This document shows, piece after piece, positions 46,709-59,900 of a DNA stretch of 64,000 nt. Each line of letters begins with the position of its first letter. The stretch's first letter is position 1. Both the position numbers and the translations under genes were made by a program. Origin of the DNA: Orthonyx spaldingii (Eukaryota > Chordata > Aves > Passeriformes > Orthonychidae); contig VZTJ01000298.1 of the NCBI GenBank assembly GCA_013397795.1, positions 1-64,000 of the forward strand, given 5' to 3'. The notes under the pieces were generated by a model, which was not told where the DNA came from, did not search any database, and was given only the letters and a program-made list of their open reading frames with translations.

Positions 46709-49700
46709 GTACCCGGCCAAGCGGCCGCGGGAGCCCACCCGCCCACGGAGGGTGGGGATTGACGGGAGGGGAGGGAAGGAGGGAGGTGGTGGGGAAGGGC
46801 CGTGCCCTACCCTGCCGGGCGCGGGGGCGGCCCGGCTGCCGCCAGGCGCTATCCGCGGAAGTGGCAGCTACGGCGGTGCCGGTGGATCCCGCTCCCCCCG
46901 GAGCTTTCCGGCCGGCGGCCGCAAAAATTAAACCCGCGCGCAGCAAATACGGGACCGCGCGGCCAGCGCCGCCTCCCTCCCGCCCGGGGCGCTGCCCGTC
47001 CCGGCGCCGCCGCTCTCCCTGCCCGCCGCTCTGTCAGCCCCTCCGCGGGAGTCGGCGGCGACCGGGGCGGCTCCCGTTGCCGGCGGTGAGCGCTCGGTTA
47101 GCAGCGCTGCCGCAGCGCTCCCCGCGTAAACATCCTGGCGGACAGCGGCGCTTCAATCTGCTCTGCCCGGAGGTCGCGGCCCCGGCCCCGGGCGGGGACT
47201 ACTCCAGCCCGGGCGTGGCGGCGGCCTCGCAGCGCGGAGCTGTTGACACCGCAGAAGCCGCTGCCACCGCCGCCAGCAGGTCTAGCAGAGGAGCGAAGGG
47301 GCGCGGCCTCCGTGCTTGGGAAAGTCGTGTGCCCGGCGGTCACGTAGCGCCGAGCCGGTGTCCGGTGTGTGGTGCCCGAGCGGACGGCGGGCTCCCCCGG
47401 CCACCTGCACCCTGCCCCAGCAGGGCTCTCTGCTTCGTTGTCTGCCCGGCGCTCGCATTCGGGAGTGCTGCTCCTGGTTTCCCATCACAAGTACTTTCTG
47501 TCCACCTGCGATTTTCTTCTTGGTGGGAGAAGCAGGACTCGCCTGTTCATTGTACAGGGTGGGAGCTCGGTCAGAGCTGTCACTCCCGCCTTCCGATCTC
47601 TGACCGGGGGCGTTGGCGCCTGTGCTCAGAGCACGGGCCGCTGGCTGCGCTGCTGCTGTCAGGGCAATTTCTGGATGCACAGCGGGGCTGACATGTTTAG
47701 ATTGGCAGTGCTGATGTCAGATCCTCTAATAATGCTTTCAGCATTCAGAGTAGCTGTTTGTGAGAAAAGTGCATCTTCTTTTCTCTGTTCTACTTTAGCT
47801 GATGTTAAGTGAAAGGCCAAATAAACGAGACGAAACATCGTTGTACGGCTCTGTACTCCTGTCTGGTGGTGCGAGGAGATTTTAGCTGTATGCTGAAGGC
47901 CGCTGAAGGCATGGTGCAATGCTGTCATGGGAGGGCAAACTACGGAAGCCACACACATTGCAATGTCTTAGCTGTTTCCAAATGTGCAGGCACCTACACT
48001 TCAGCTTTGGCGCATGCAAGGGACAGTGCAAGATTACACTGGTGTCAATAAGGTTAAAGAGCAGCTGGTGTACTTGAACTTTGCAGCTCTCACTGTGGGC
48101 CAAGTGATATGGTTTGAAGCTTTCCCACTGCTGAGTCTACCTTTGCACCCCCATATTTTAATGTTACCAAGATTTGCTAATGAGCTGGTTGTGAAGCTGA
48201 TTGTGAAGTGGGAAAATTTTGAATGGGCTGTTAGGGAAGTGTGTGTGTGTTTGAATTGTTTTTTTCTTCCCTGGTTGGTGCTTTATTTTTTTTTTTTTTT
48301 TCTCTGATGCTCCCCCAGATGAAGTTTTTGAGGGTGAAAGCCTTCTCCTGTGGTGCTCTGCCCCATAAAGGTTGCTATGCTATAGAGAAGCCTTGTATCC
48401 TCCAAAAGCCTTTGTTTTTTTGGGGACGCACCATCCTCTCTCTTGCAGGTGCTTTGTGGTAAGGGGGATGAGTGCCATTTGGGAGGGGAGGAGAGCATGC
48501 TGTGGCACTGCTGTCAGCTCCTCTTTCCCTCTTGCAGGACTCTGGTGATGGGGAACAGAGCAGGAACAGCTCATATTGTCAGTGCTCTGCTGGAGCATCC
48601 TTGCTGGCACTGGTCTGGGACAAGGCTTGCATGTATGTCCCAGTGGTACTCCAGTGATGGATGGAGCAGGACCTGTGGCCAGGGGTCTTCCTCCTGCCAG
48701 GATGTAGGCACAGCTCCAGCACTCAGTGCTCCTCTGTGTTCAGGTTAAAATGCAAACCCTACCTTTGCTGTTTGACTTCTGATCTCGTAACAGAAGCAAG
48801 TAGGCAGACTGGAGGCTCCTTGTGAGGTAACCAAGCAGTTTCTCCTGTGGGGTAAAGTGGGAAGATGGCATAGAAGAAGAATGTTGTATTTTTCTTCCTT
48901 TCCACCTGGCAGGTGCTCCAGAAGGACACTACTTGGCTTGTAACATTAGTGGTTTTCCAGACACTGTAGTCTGGAGAAGCTGGTTTGCCAAATGTAACAG
49001 TGCAGAGTGTAACTTTGCACTTTTTCGTACTTTGGGTTGCAACTTCTCTTCCACTGATTTTACGTTTGTGTGTGTGAGTGCAAAAGAGCGAGAGAAGACA
49101 AACACTCGCACCATATCTCAAGGGGACATTGTTCTCATTCAAGTAGTGACTATACATGGATCTTATGTAAATCTACATAGAGCTATACAAATTGGAATGC
49201 TAAAATATGTAATGGCATCCTTAACATCAATCACCTTCTCCCACATAAGTTTCATTGCAAAATTCAGCATGCAGAATTTATTAGGAGCTTAACCTCAGAG
49301 ATGTTTGGAGTAACAAAGTCAGGGAGCATCTGTCTGCTAGGGATGAAGAGCCACAACACAACAAGGTGGGGAAGTCAGTGACCATGCAGAGGGTGAGTCT
49401 CACTGGTGACAGCAGAAATGCTGAGCAGAAGAGAGTAAAAGGCACTGCTCTGGGGCAGGGTGCTTGGTCACCAAGAGGGACCTCTTGGTCCTTCTTTTCA
49501 ACCCATCCCTTTTTGTCATGGGAAACATGGACAAAGATTGCTGGTAAATACATATTTGGTGTGCACGTATCCTGAATGAGCGTGAAGTTTAGGGAGCTGC
49601 TGCTGAGACTAGACAAATGTGGGATTTGGGTTTTTTTTCCTGATAAAAGAACTGTAGCTGTTGAGCTGCTCCACTTGACTTGTTCCTCTGTGAGAAAAAC

Positions 49701-52700
49701 CTGGGTGGAAGGGATAGAACAGGCTCTTCTGAGTAAAACACCTTTTTAAAAGCTCAAGTCTGAAGGAGGAGAGTGGTATTCTGAACAAGATATATAATAG
49801 CAGCTGGTACAGTTTTCATGACTTTTGGAGGCACACAGTAGTGCTGTGTGCTGTGACGGGTTTTGTATTTGGCACTTGCTGTATCTGTGCGTGTATGAAT
49901 GGCTGCATACATCGTTTTGGTTTTGTCCACTGTGAAATTGAGCATTAGGCATGGGAGCTTGCAGCACTTTATATAAAAGCAGCACTGTGTGACTTACACA
50001 CATAAATATATTTAATGAAGATGTAGGAGGAAGTCTCCTCTGCATTTTTTTCCCCCTATTGGTTTACAGTATGTGAAAATACAACTCTCTCTCCAGTCTC
50101 ACTGGGAGCTTTTCTTGTAAACAAGGTGAAATATGTACTATTTTAGTACACTAAGTTTTCTGTAAACTTGTTTATTTTTCATTATATGTATCTTACAGTA
50201 ATGCCCATGTGCTTATAATTAGAACCCAGTGGCCTAAAACACTTGCACAAGGACTAATATCTCCTTGAAGAAAGGCTTTTTGCTTTAGATAAGCAAAGTA
50301 GACAGAGTGAGAAGGGTTGTGATTTGATGACTTGGCCAAGGCCCTGCAGCAGGTGAGCAACGGGCAGATGTGGAAGTAAAATCCTGGCCCCAGGCTTCAG
50401 ACCAGATGCTGACTCTTTCTTGAAGCACTTCTTCCCACTTCTTATTCTGGAGTGACCTCCCACACATAAAAAAAGAGTTCATAAGGTAAACTTGTACCAC
50501 CTTTTCCATAATAAAATACTTTCTTTCCTGATTTTTATAAGGCAGATTAAGATGAGGCCAATTTGACCATGTTACTGTTGGGCTTCATATAGTGGGAGTA
50601 CAGCTCCTTGAAGCTAAACTTGAAATGTATTAGGATTGTTTTCTGCAGAAGTGTATAGGAGACAAAGAAGACATCTAAAGCTTCCTTTATCACTTTCATA
50701 GTGGGTTGAGTCCCTTTTATAATGTCTTACAGTCCCACTTAAAGCAGCTTCCCTTAAATAGGAAATCTACCATTAACTTTACAAGGTAGGAACTGGATGC
50801 CTATTATTAATAAAAGCTTTATATGGTAGCCTACTTCTCTTCTGTAAGTGAAACTGGAAAGTACAGGGAATAGAATAATTGGATCAATCAATAAATGAAG
50901 AACATGCCCTTTGAACTGCCCATTGAACTGCTTATTTTTTATTGTTAAAGATAAATGGGTCAGCTAGTTTCCTGATAGGTATTAGTGGCTCTCCAAGTAG
51001 TGTCCAGCTGTCTGGTTGTTGGGTGCTGGACATTTGAGTAGGAAAAATATATTACTTAAATTTATCAATGTATTTATTATAGTTTTTGTGACACTGTTTG
51101 ATAAAGTTATCATTTTGAGCTTGCTGCCGGCAGGAAAAATTTTATAGGGTGTTTTACACAGCTTTTGTGTTGGGAGGAAGAATGTGTTTTCTAGGGTAAT
51201 TATACTTGCTGGAAATAGAGAAGATCTGTAATGTTCTGTGTATAATCTGTTGAGCCTGCTTTGCATCTCAATTACCAGAAAGGGTAACCTATATGATTTT
51301 AAGTTGGAAAGAAAAATGCAGCACAAGAGCTATTTGAAGCTCAGTTTTAGAACTGTTGGGGTCTTTTACCTTAGAATTAAATTAGCTTGAAGTTTGCACA
51401 TTCTTAGGCTTATTTCACTGTCTGAAAGGGAGAGGGATGTTTTAGTCCACAGGTTATTGTAATATTTGTCATTTCTTCATTATTATTTGGACAGCTGAAA
51501 CCCACCTAAAAAGGGCTGAGATATGTGCAATGTTGTAACTTTCAGGTGCTTCCTTTTTAAATAAAAATACTGACAATTTGTGTTAAAATGTGCTGTATTT
51601 TTTCACTGTCCATTTTTGACCTATCAGTATTCTAAAGGAAACAGTAACTTTAGTTTGCCTATAGTTACAGTTTTCACTGCCCAGAGCTACTGGACAGTTT
51701 GATTTCTCCCATTGTAACACTCCACCAAGCATGGACAGAGTTAAAAAAAAAAAATTGAAACTGTGTCATACAGTGCCAAATGTACATAATTTCTGCACTG
51801 CTTTTTTTTTTTTTTTTTTTTTTTTTTTTGTGTATGTGTGTGGTTTTTTTTTTATTTTTTGTTTGTGAGGGGGTAGGGAACAGTGTATAGTTGTTGTGAT
51901 TTATTTTCTTTCACTCATCCAATTTTATTAAAAACACCAATGAAGATGTTCATGATCCCTGGACCTGCGAAGATGACAGTCATTATTTTGCAGCCCTCAT
52001 TAGGGCACATGTCCCCATCATTCTACAGTGGATTTATCAAAGCTCTGCAGATGTCCCAGAAAACGAGGCTTCAAGGACTGGATGTGCTAGTTCAAATACT
52101 TTTCCTTCCTTCCCTCAAAACAGTTTTGATCTTAAGTTTTTGCAGAGGTGAAGTCATGCTTTATTTTCTAATGAAAAGCAGATGAGTGACATTAAAAAAA
52201 AAGGAAGAAAGGAAAAAGCTGAAGACAGTCAAAGAAAGGATTGAATGAGCAAAATGCTGTGGATATTTAAAACAACTCAGCAGTTTAAGCCACTGAGGAA
52301 TGCACATTGCGTATTCACTGCAAAATACTTGCACTGTCAACATCTACAATGAAAGCTAAGTTTTAAAGAGGACCTTTTTAGGTTCTGTTTCTCCTTGGTT
52401 AACAGAACATTTCTGCTGATTCTGGTGTTTTATAGAGATTAATGAAAAAACCCACCCTAGTGGTTGTTTGAGTAAGGTCTCTAGAATAATTTGAACAATA
52501 CAAATTAACATCTGTTGCTAAAAGATCTGGCGAGGAAACACCAACAAGACCAGAAAAAAAATTGCCATTGAATATGCTGGTTTTATTCTTCTGTGGGTGG
52601 GTTGATATTTATTTTTGTCAGTTTAACTGAGCTGTTATCACGATTCGTACATCTGTTTGCATCTTTGCTGTTAATTATGGTGTGACACTAAAGTTTGCAT

Positions 52701-55700
52701 AGTTACTCACTGTTTATAGTTCTCTGGCTTGATAGTAAACATTGTTTGGTGAGCTTCTGTGACATACTGCTTCTACTCAGAGAAAAAAATCTCAAACAGC
52801 TTGTGCTTATTTTTAGGAGGGAGTTCTGGATATGCTTCATTGTGCCATAATTTAAGGCATTTAATAATAAGCATGGTGATATGTCAGTACTTTACAGTGT
52901 TAAACATTTGTCCAGACAGCTGCATGGAAAGGGTCAAAACCTTACTTCTCTAAAATAATATTCAATCCTTTTTTGTTTGACAACTCCTTCACAATTGTCT
53001 CTTGCATTTTCTTTGGCAATAATCTCATTTTCAGACTTTTCTTTTGGTTGTTATTGACAGTTTCTCTATCCTCATATTAAATGCAAAAACTTTCATGGCA
53101 ACATTGCCTTTCCCATAAAACAGATGTGTATAGTTTATTTGGCATTGGTTTGGCATTGGGATGCTAATTGAAAATAAGGGGTTTCGTGTCACCTCCCAGA
53201 TGCCCAGAGTCCTTGCACCGGGGTGATCTGTGGTTTGCAGGTATCACTCAGTCACCGATCTCTCTAGTCCATTAAACTTTGAGGGCCTCTGGGGCTGGAT
53301 GACAAACACAAGTACAACTGGCTCAATGCCTGTGAAACTGTAAGAGATGGTTTCTGCCATAAAATTACACTGGGCTGCCTTCAGTTCTCTGCCAGTCATA
53401 TTACTCACAGAAAACACCATCGAGAAAGAACATAAGCTTCACCATAAATCTTTTCAGATTGCATTTTATGAGACTTAGAAAAAAATTTGTTTTAATCTTC
53501 CCCTCATTTCATCTTGAAGCCTGGCTGATTTCACTTTATAAATGCATGAGTTGGCAGGCTGTCTGCACCCACTCAGTGAGTTTGGAGAGCCAGGAGGTTC
53601 AGGCAATGCAGGTTGTCCCTTTTGCAAGGGAAATATGTGGAAATGGTTTTGCTGGGCAGTTGCAGGTGGATTTCTGAGTCATCCTGGTGCCTCTGGCCAC
53701 AGAAAATGCTACTCACAGCCCTTGGTACTTGCCAGACCACCCCGGGCCAGGCAGAAGCCATGGCACCAGGGCCAGGAGCCCAGCTGGATAAATGCTTAAG
53801 CCTTAGGGATGGTAAAAACATCATGTGGTGCTCAGCAAACCGCAGGCAGCAGTTTTCTTGGTTCTCAGGTTGCTGAATATTGAAATGAGTTTAAAAGAAC
53901 AATTTACGAGCCATTTACAAAACTGTCAGTGTTAGGAGCTGTCAAGTTGTGATCCTTTCTGCTTCTCCTGGGTTCTTCTTCCTTAGGTAGGATGGGATTT
54001 GGAAGCTTAAAAGGAAAATTAAATAGGTTCCTGAAATAGATCACACTAAATGTATGCAAAATCAGTTTTGAAAAATGATACATTAGTGCTGCATATATTA
54101 CCATCACAATTTTTCCTACTAAGATTGTTTCAGCCATAAATATTATGCAGCAATTGGCATACTTTCCTCACTGAGGTCTCAGCAGTGCAATTTCATGAGT
54201 ATCTTTTTACAACCCAGTGCACAGATATCTCTGAAGAGTAGAAAAGCAGACTTTTCTTCCAATTAGATCTTCAAATAGGAGTACGAATGATGTTAGAATA
54301 ACCAGGATCTTTTGGATATGCAGAAGAAAATCCCCTTCTGTAAAGCTGTTTTTTGGATAACTGGAATCAGTACTTTGAACTTCTGAATGATATGAGACAC
54401 GATTACCTCTCCCTTCACAACCTCTCCCTTCATGGTCTTCTCTTTTAGCTGCAATCTTTCGGTGGTTGTTTCACACTCGGTGAGCATAAGTAAACTTTCC
54501 AGGGAAAGCAGCAGGTTGCAGTGGAAGTGTCACTGTCTTTGGCATCTGTTGCTTTTGTGGCCAAGCCTTCCTTGCCTGAAACAGCCTTCTCCAATAGTGC
54601 ATTTATTGTTTCGTTATTTCAGCAGGGTTAACCCTCTCTGTGTTGTCATGGGCTTGGTTTCAGTTGTGTGATTCCTTGGTGTCAGTGTAGCTGATGAGGC
54701 AGTGACAAATGTGTTGCCTGTTAGACACCCTGTTTATGTTTAAATCATTAAATTGGTGGAAGGATCTGTAAATGTTGATATACCAGTAAATATTTGAATA
54801 CTTTTTTCACTGGAGTGAGGGCTTTCTGTAAAGGAACTAGCCAGGGTTTGTTATGTATTCTGCTTACCAAACTGTGTTAATCTCTCTGTTTGGGATACTA
54901 TTCTATTTCTGATTATTTCCAGAAAATGAGGGTTAGTAACGTGGCAGATAAACATGCAAACCCACGATAAACAACAACAAAACACCCCAAGCCCCCTCCT
55001 CTCAGCATCCCCCCCGCCCCAACAAAATAAAGAAGCACCCTGTAATGCTTTTTTTTTTTTCCTTTTCTTTTGAAATAAAGCAGTTTCAGCAAGTTCCTGT
55101 GTTTTACGGTGCTGATCGATATCCCTTTGCTTTGGTTTCAGGCCGAGGAGTCCTGTAAATGCAATGGCTGGAAGAACCCGAACCCGCCTCCCACGCCGCC
55201 GCGGGCCGAGCTGCAGCAGGCGGCGGTCAGCCTGGCCGAGCCCTGCCGCAGCTGCAGCCACGCGCTGGGTGAGCTCTCCTCTCCTTCCCCTGCACCCCTG
55301 CCCCAAAATTTCAAGTCAAGGTGCCGTGCCAAGGCCTAGAAACGCGAGTTGCGATGAGACGTAAATGTCAATAACTTAGATTAAATTATGTTTCATATTT
55401 AAAGAATATGCTTAATGTGGAAATACCCTAAAATTAGTTTGGAAGAAATTCAGCTAAGGTACAGTTCCTAACACCGACATTCAAAGCTGTTAAAATGCAG
55501 ACTCACCCTTAGCTACCAGTAACAATTTTAATACTTTGTGTTACATATGCCTTAACCTTACATAGTTTTATCTGGCAGCTGCCTTAGTTACAAGGCGAAT
55601 GACTCTCTCCTGTAGGCTGTGTTATGTTTCCTTACTTTAGAACAAAGTATCAAATATTCTTGAGCATAGCTAAAGCAGGTACTCCTACCAGCAAAAAGAA

Positions 55701-56948
55701 CTGTGTCATTTCTGAGTCACAGAAAATAAAACTAGGGTTGTACATCTTAGAATGGTCTAAGTCATTCTGCAGACAGTTTGCGTGTCTTGGAAGCAACTGC
55801 ACAAAATCCACTGTTAAGTACTGTTGTGGTTTTTGGTTTTGTTTTTCAGACTTAGAATAAATAACAATTTGTTACCCACATAGCCTGAAAAACAGTGTTG
55901 AATCACTGAATTGTTATTTTAAGAATTTATACTTATCCAGAACAAAAGCTGACGGCTGTTTCTGTATATATCAGAATCACAGAATAGTTTGAGTTGGAAG
56001 GGACCTTTTAAAGATCATCTAGTCCAACCCCCCTGCAGGCAGCAGGGATACTTTCTGTTAGATTGGGTTGCTCTGAGCCCCATCCAACTTGAACTTGAAT
56101 GTTCCCAGGGGTAGAACATCCATCACCTCTCTGGGCAACTTGTTCCAGTATTCTAACACCCATGTAAAAAACCCTTTTTCTGATATCTAATCTAAACTTG
56201 CTCTGAGGTTAAAGCCACCACACCTTGTCCTGTCACTACCTGCCCTTGAAAAAGTCCCCCTTTGGCTTTCTTGTGGGCCACCTTTGGGTCCTGGAAGGTT
56301 GCCCTAAGGTCTCCCTGGAGCCTTCTCCAGTCTGAACAACTCCACACTCACAGTCTGTTTTCTTAGGAGAGGTGCTCCAGCCTCAGATCATCTTCACTGC
56401 CCTCCTCTAGACTTGCTTCAGCATAGATCTACATCCTTCTTAGCAAATATTGAATAAAAATTCAGCTAAAATAAAATTCAGAACTACCTGAAAAGAAGCA
56501 GTTGCTATTTCATTTTTGTTGCTGTCCAAAACTTAGGACAATGAAATTAAAGAAAAAGAAAATCTAAAACCTTCACAATAGATCATTTATTATTTTTCTT
56601 TTGAAAAAAAATATTGTACTTTGAATGCAATACTTCCCTTTTTCTTTTTTTTTTATAGGTTTTTTTTCTATTTCTGCTCTTTTCTTTTTTATGCTCTCAT
56701 TACATGTGATTTATTCCTAGGCTTATTCTAGGCTTTTCAGCAGAATTTTTTCCTGATGTTGCAATTCTCTGGGTTTGCTTGCAGGAGAAGATTAACAAAT
56801 ACATAGTATCAGAGAAAATTCGGTCACTTTAGCCAAGTTAGTTTCAACTTTTCATCACACAGCTTCTCTGTGCTGCTTCTGTTTATTCAATTGGGGTGGC
56901 TTGTGTTACCCATCCCCTTCAGTTCCACCCTTTGAAGAAAGAGCTTTT

Positions 56949-56982
<34 letters not shown>

Positions 56983-59900
56983 CCAACTTGCAAGATGTGC
57001 CTGTCACTTCTCTGTTCTTCAGCAGAATTTGTGGATGCTTTGTATTTTGTAGAAAAACTCTGCTCTTCTAAAGGCTGGGCCAGGTTTTGGTCTATTAAAA
57101 AATATTAAATCACTCTTTAGCTAGGGAACCAGGAAAAACCAGTACCGTAAAACCAGTATAAGTATTTATGAAGAATCTGTATTTTTATTTATTGCTCTTT
57201 TTAGAAAAGGCTTCTTCTGACTGCAGCTAATGAGGAAGATGTTTCATTTAAAATAACTGAAATGAGTTGCTGTGTGCTTCCTCATACTACTGGAAAAAAG
57301 ATGTCTCTCAGCAGTGTTTTCCAAGATAATTTTCCTATTCATCTCCTCTAAATTAGTGTGTTCCTGCTGAATGCCTTTAAAACCAGATTTACCACAAGGT
57401 GTGTGGGCTTCACATTCTGTGTGCTGTTTTTTCTTCTCCTCAGAAAGTCATTGAAGTAGCGATGTAGAAATTCCTCTACTGGTTAAAGCTGTACCTAACG
57501 AAAAATGTAGGACATTATTTTTGGGGTTTTTTTCTCTTTTCTAAGATTTATTATTTGCATCCAGAGCTAATACTAGATATTAGTCTTGCTTGAGATGTCT
57601 CATTTTGGGGGTGTGGTTTGACCTTCAAGCCAGTGCAGTTTTTGATGCATAAATCTGATTGTGTGTATTATTGTCTACTTACCTACAACTTGTATTCATC
57701 TTTTTGGTGCTCAGCCCCACAGTTTGGTTCAACATGGTTGTTTTAATGAATATTTCTTTTATTTGGGTAATATATTTTTTAACACTGTGACTGGATTAGA
57801 TGCTGGGAGAATTCGCTGTCCACCAGCCACAAGACCAAGTGTTGCGTAGTCAGACTCTTCTATTTGATTGTTTCTCCTGTGTTGCAGGGTGCATTTTTTA
57901 ATTGGTAAATATTTTCAGTCTGGAATCACTTTTAAAACTACTTAATTAATATGCTAATACTCTATACACATTCAATCTCTTTTTTTTTTTTTTCCCAGCA
58001 CTGTCTTCAGTTCCTGTCATGCACCTTCACATAGCATATTTGGGTATTTCTTGGTCTTTTTGTTTCTGCTTGCTTTTTTCTCCATGCTGTAGCAACCTCT
58101 AGACGTGTGATATTTACATTTTTTTTCAGCCATAGCAGCAACTGAAGAAGGGTGTACCAGTTGGTCAGTGCATGTGGTTGGGCCTGCGTAACTCTAGTCA
58201 AGAGTGATACAGTATTTGATGACAGTGTAGTAAAACTTTAATTTTAATCCAATGTTTACTAATGGCCACAGAGTCTGGGCTGTGAACATCTGAAGAATGA
58301 TAGTTTGTTGGGCTGGTGTATAAACATTGGTGTCCCTTTGGTAAATACATGCTGGTAATACACTTAACTTTTAGATTCACTGTTTGAGTAATAACTCTCT
58401 AGTTTAATAAAATGTTTAAACATGGCCACTAAGTAGTCAAGTTTCAGTATTGTTATGGAAACTGCATGGAAATGGCTTCTTATGCTGATGTTTTATTCAT
58501 TTGTTAGTTGAATGCAAGGTTTCTTAAGTATTTTATCAGTTTCTAATGCAAAACTCCTCTAGGAGGGTATTTATTACTTGCAAACGATCAGGACAGACAG
58601 CTGGGAATATTAACCCTTCATACCTGTCTTAAGGACAGAAATTAAGTCATTTTATTCTACCCAGAACACTGAATATTTATCCTCAAAGGAAACTCATGAT
58701 GGCTGTGTGCCTAAGATACTATAAATTTTCATTTGAGTAGAAACAGTTGCTGGCATATATTTAAAGTCCTTAGCTACAGTGTAGTTTTTACTTGAAGATG
58801 AACAAAGATACTGAATTTAAATGTTTTGGTATCATACCAAACTTCTCAAAACAAACCATCTTTGCTGGATGGCAAATAAACCTGTTCATTTTCAAGCCAA
58901 GTGTTATTTTTCCTCACTAACTCCCCAATTAAGAAATCAGATTTCCCTTGGAAAAAAAATGTTAATCTTAAGAAGTAAGTATGGATAAAATTTATTAAAA
59001 TATAAAAAGTCAATATGCCCAGACTTTAAAGTATTTTTCTCTTTCTTTGAAAGGATATTTTCCTGTTCTTTCAGAGGAAACGATATGCATACCATCTACA
59101 TTGGCCTGGAGTCAGCAAAGATCATTGCTTTTTGTAATGCAAATGTATTTTTTTTGAGACTTTTTGTTTTACATTGCCTTCCTTCTTCCCGGGGCCACTT
59201 GTTCAAACCAGCTTGAAATTAATGTCCCGATTTACAGGGAGAAACATTACGCTTTTGAAAATTACCGATGTGAAAATGTATTTACCTTTGGAGATGATAA
59301 AAAGGAGTTTGTCACTTGGAAATTGCGTTGTGTGTAAACTTCTGAACAAATGAGCACCTATAGTCTGCAAAATCTCTGTTAATATAGTGTGCACAAAGCA
59401 CAGTTTGATCTTACATGATAAGACAGTAAGAGACTTGGCCAATAATGTCCAATTACAAACAAAAAACCGTTTTTCAGAACTGTTTTGTTTTTTTTTCACT
59501 CTTCACCAAATAAGGTGCTACTTACATCTGGATTACATAATTTATGGAAATTATGGATTTATTTTCTGAAGTCAAGAAACCTTGTCTTAAAGGCATAGCT
59601 CTAGGACAAAAGTGTTCATAGTTAGTTATGTAGTGCAACATAGTAATACAAGCAGGACTTGTGTAGTCTGCTTTTAATGTTAACAGATGATGTGATTCCA
59701 ACCAGCTGTCATTCCTCTGCTGTGGAAGGTACCACCCCTGGTCAACCTTTACAAACTGCTCTGATGTGACACAGGTTTCAGTTACCTCTGATAAGAAGTT
59801 CTGTTTAAATAGGTTATTACAGGATCAGTGCCTCTACAGTTCAGGCTTAGTTGGAGATCTCCTGTGCTATGGGTTCTCCCAGTAGACTCTTACAAGTCTG

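Larger units (their letters stand above)
46100..47420. promoter_or_regulatory. KAT2B: CpG-island promoter of KAT2B
   Basis: Extremely GC- and CpG-rich, with CCCTGCCCTGCCCTGCCCTG at 46394-46413 and long runs of CCGCC. It covers the visible end of exon 1 and the first kilobase of intron 1. Many overlapping open frames here are GC shadows. Confidence 0.85.

Noticed and set aside
46068..47812. Many 60-310 codon frames over the KAT2B CpG island
   Set aside because: Ala/Arg/Pro/Gly-rich frames on both strands, as expected in CpG islands. None continues the KAT2B frame.
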